DNA from: Sulfitobacter sp. CW3
GTDB taxonomy: Bacteria > Pseudomonadota > Alphaproteobacteria > Rhodobacterales > Rhodobacteraceae
Assembly: GCF_019392245.1 (NCBI RefSeq)
Contig: NZ_JAHXRL010000006.1
Location: 1 to 64,000, forward strand
DNA: 64,000 nucleotides
Direction of reading: 5' to 3'
This document shows, in pieces, positions 62,794 through 64,000 of the stretch; within the stretch, counting starts at the first letter, position 1; the number at the start of each line of letters is the position of its first letter. A model generated the notes under the pieces. It saw only the letters and a list, made by a program, of their open reading frames with translations. It made no database searches and was not told the origin of the DNA. The position numbers and the translations under genes were made by a program.

Positions 62794-64000
62794 CCAAACC
62801 CAATATCCTGATCCTGATGGTCGACCAGTTGAACGGCACGCTTTTTCCCGATGGTCCGGTCGATTGGCTACATGCGCCGAACCTCAAGAAACTGGCGGCG
62901 CGGTCGACGCGGTTCAAGAATGCCTATACTGCCAGCCCGCTTTGTGCGCCGGGCAGGGCGGCGTTTATGTCGGGTCAATTGCCAAGCGCCACCGGCGTCT
63001 ATGACAACGCCGCTGAATTTCCATCGAGCGTTCCCACCTATGCGCATCACCTGCGTCGCGCGGGCTATCAGACCTGCCTGTCGGGAAAGATGCATTTCGT
63101 CGGCCCCGATCAGCTGCACGGATTCGAGGAACGCCTGACCACCGACATTTATCCTGCCGATTTTGGATGGACGCCCGATTACCGCAAACCCGGTGAACGG
63201 ATCGATTGGTGGTATCACAACATGGGGTCAGTGACGGGTGCGGGTGTTGCTGAAACCTCGAACCAGATGGAATATGACGATGCCGTCGCGTACGAGGCAA
63301 CGCGCAAGCTTTATGATCTGTCACGCGGCCTTGATGACCGTCCATGGTGCATGACGGTCAGCTTTACCCACCCGCATGACCCTTATGTGGCGCGCAAGAA
63401 ATATTGGGATCTGTACAACGACTGCGACCATCTGCTGCCGCAGGTCGGTGATCTGGGCTATGACGCCCAAGATGCCCATTCCAAACGTATCTTTGATGCG
63501 AATGACTGGCGCAGCTTTGACATCACCGAGGATAACATCAAACGGTCCCGTCAGGCCTATTTCGCGAACGTTAGCTATCTTGATGACAAGATCGGCGAGA
63601 TTTTGCAAACCCTAGAGGATACCCGCCAAGAGGCGATTATCGTGTTTGTGTCAGACCACGGCGATATGCTGGGCGAACGCGGCCTTTGGTTCAAGATGAG
63701 CTTTTTCGAGGGATCATCCCGCGTACCCATGATGATTGCCGCCCCGCAGATGGAACCCGGTTTGAACGAAACCCCCGTCAGTAATATCGATGTCTGCCCT
63801 ACCTTATGCGATCTGGCGGGTGTGTCGATGGACGAGGTGATGGAATGGACCACGGGCCAGTCGCTGGTGCCCATGGGGCAGGGGGTTGAACGTACCGAAC
63901 CTGTCGCGATGGAATATGCCGCCGAAGCATCCTATGCGCCGATGGTATCGCTGCGCTACGGCAAGTGGAAATACAACCGGTGCACGCTGGACCCTGATCA
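62790..64000 (+). CDS. betC: Choline-sulfatase, cut by the window end
   Basis: The first 403 residues of a sulfatase are present and the frame is open at the window edge. C52 in SPLCAPGRAAF is the cysteine converted to formylglycine (CxPxR). Metal residues occur in VDQ near the start and in VSDHGDMLGERGLW. YDNAAEFPSSVPTYAHHLRRAGY and the betI linkage mark it as choline-sulfatase, which releases choline from choline-O-sulfate as a first step to glycine betaine. An anaerobic-type or FGE maturation gene is not in the window. Confidence 0.93.
   Translation, partial: MTKPNILILMVDQLNGTLFPDGPVDWLHAPNLKKLAARSTRFKNAYTASPLCAPGRAAFMSGQLPSATGVYDNAAEFPSSVPTYAHHLRRAGYQTCLSGKMHFVGPDQLHGFEERLTTDIYPADFGWTPDYRKPGERIDWWYHNMGSVTGAGVAETSNQMEYDDAVAYEATRKLYDLSRGLDDRPWCMTVSFTHPHDPYVARKKYWDLYNDCDHLLPQVGDLGYDAQDAHSKRIFDANDWRSFDITEDNIKRSRQAYFANVSYLDDKIGEILQTLEDTRQEAIIVFVSDHGDMLGERGLWFKMSFFEGSSRVPMMIAAPQMEPGLNETPVSNIDVCPTLCDLAGVSMDEVMEWTTGQSLVPMGQGVERTEPVAMEYAAEASYAPMVSLRYGKWKYNRCTLDPD

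Overview
The window looks like chromosomal sequence from an alphaproteobacterium of the Rhodobacteraceae (marine Roseobacter-type). The evidence is the GC-rich coding style, the gene families (class III alcohol dehydrogenase, BapA-prefix type I secretion adhesin, betI-betC, split gatCA, DUF2927) and short dispersed intergenic repeats of a kind I associate with this family. There is no prophage, transposase, CRISPR array or plasmid replication gene. It is a dense, mostly housekeeping and metabolic stretch with a few accessory islands.

Layout: 1-132 is the 3' end of a formaldehyde-detoxifying alcohol dehydrogenase. 315-3584 is a three-gene molybdenum hydroxylase operon (2Fe-2S subunit, Tat-exported Mo subunit, dihaem cytochrome c). 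3633-6558 is a coupled catabolic triad (PLP ammonia-lyase, M24 hydrolase, EutA-like protein), followed by tRNA-Gly(TCC). 6866-13018 holds an ABC exporter, a Kbp-type BON/LysM protein, an acyl-CoA synthetase coupled to an esterase, and a phosphodiesterase. 13098-20381 (minus strand) is a complete peptide ABC importer next to a CocE/S15 hydrolase. 20747-28132 is a type I secretion locus: an Ig-repeat adhesin, an outer-membrane factor broken by one in-frame stop, an ABC ATPase and an HlyD adaptor.

28192-35356 is a run of nine minus-strand genes. At its core are a two-TM peptide, XpaC, TelA, a DUF2927 lipoprotein, an SPFH-GYF protein, RidA and a double-zinc-ribbon membrane protein, trailed by a nitroreductase and dtd. 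It combines homologues of the Bacillus YdjG/YdjI and XpaC/YaaN stress proteins without PspA and is my best candidate for an under-described system.

35454-45762 is mainly housekeeping: rluB, tadA, a UPF0173 hydrolase, gatCA, an amidase, RNase P RNA, rpmG, a VIT transporter and a BI-1 protein. 46103-51461 has LysR and XRE regulators, a histidinol-phosphatase-like enzyme, and 8-oxoguanine and guanine deaminases. 51579-55415 is a chain of coupled genes (mgtE, 5-FTHF cyclo-ligase, possibly 6S RNA, YmdB-like, DMT exporter). 55448-59087 is a convergent pair of 590-residue SLC13 permeases. 59276-62094 has yebC, argO and a DMT transporter. 62139-64000 is the start of a choline-sulfate/betaine operon (operator, betI, betC), cut off by the window end.

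Three small repeat families recur between genes: paired 20-21 nt palindromes (13047-13091, 42639-42682), a GGGGGC-hairpin element (28143, 57237, 59137) and a GGAGTTTATTT element (38773, 50118).
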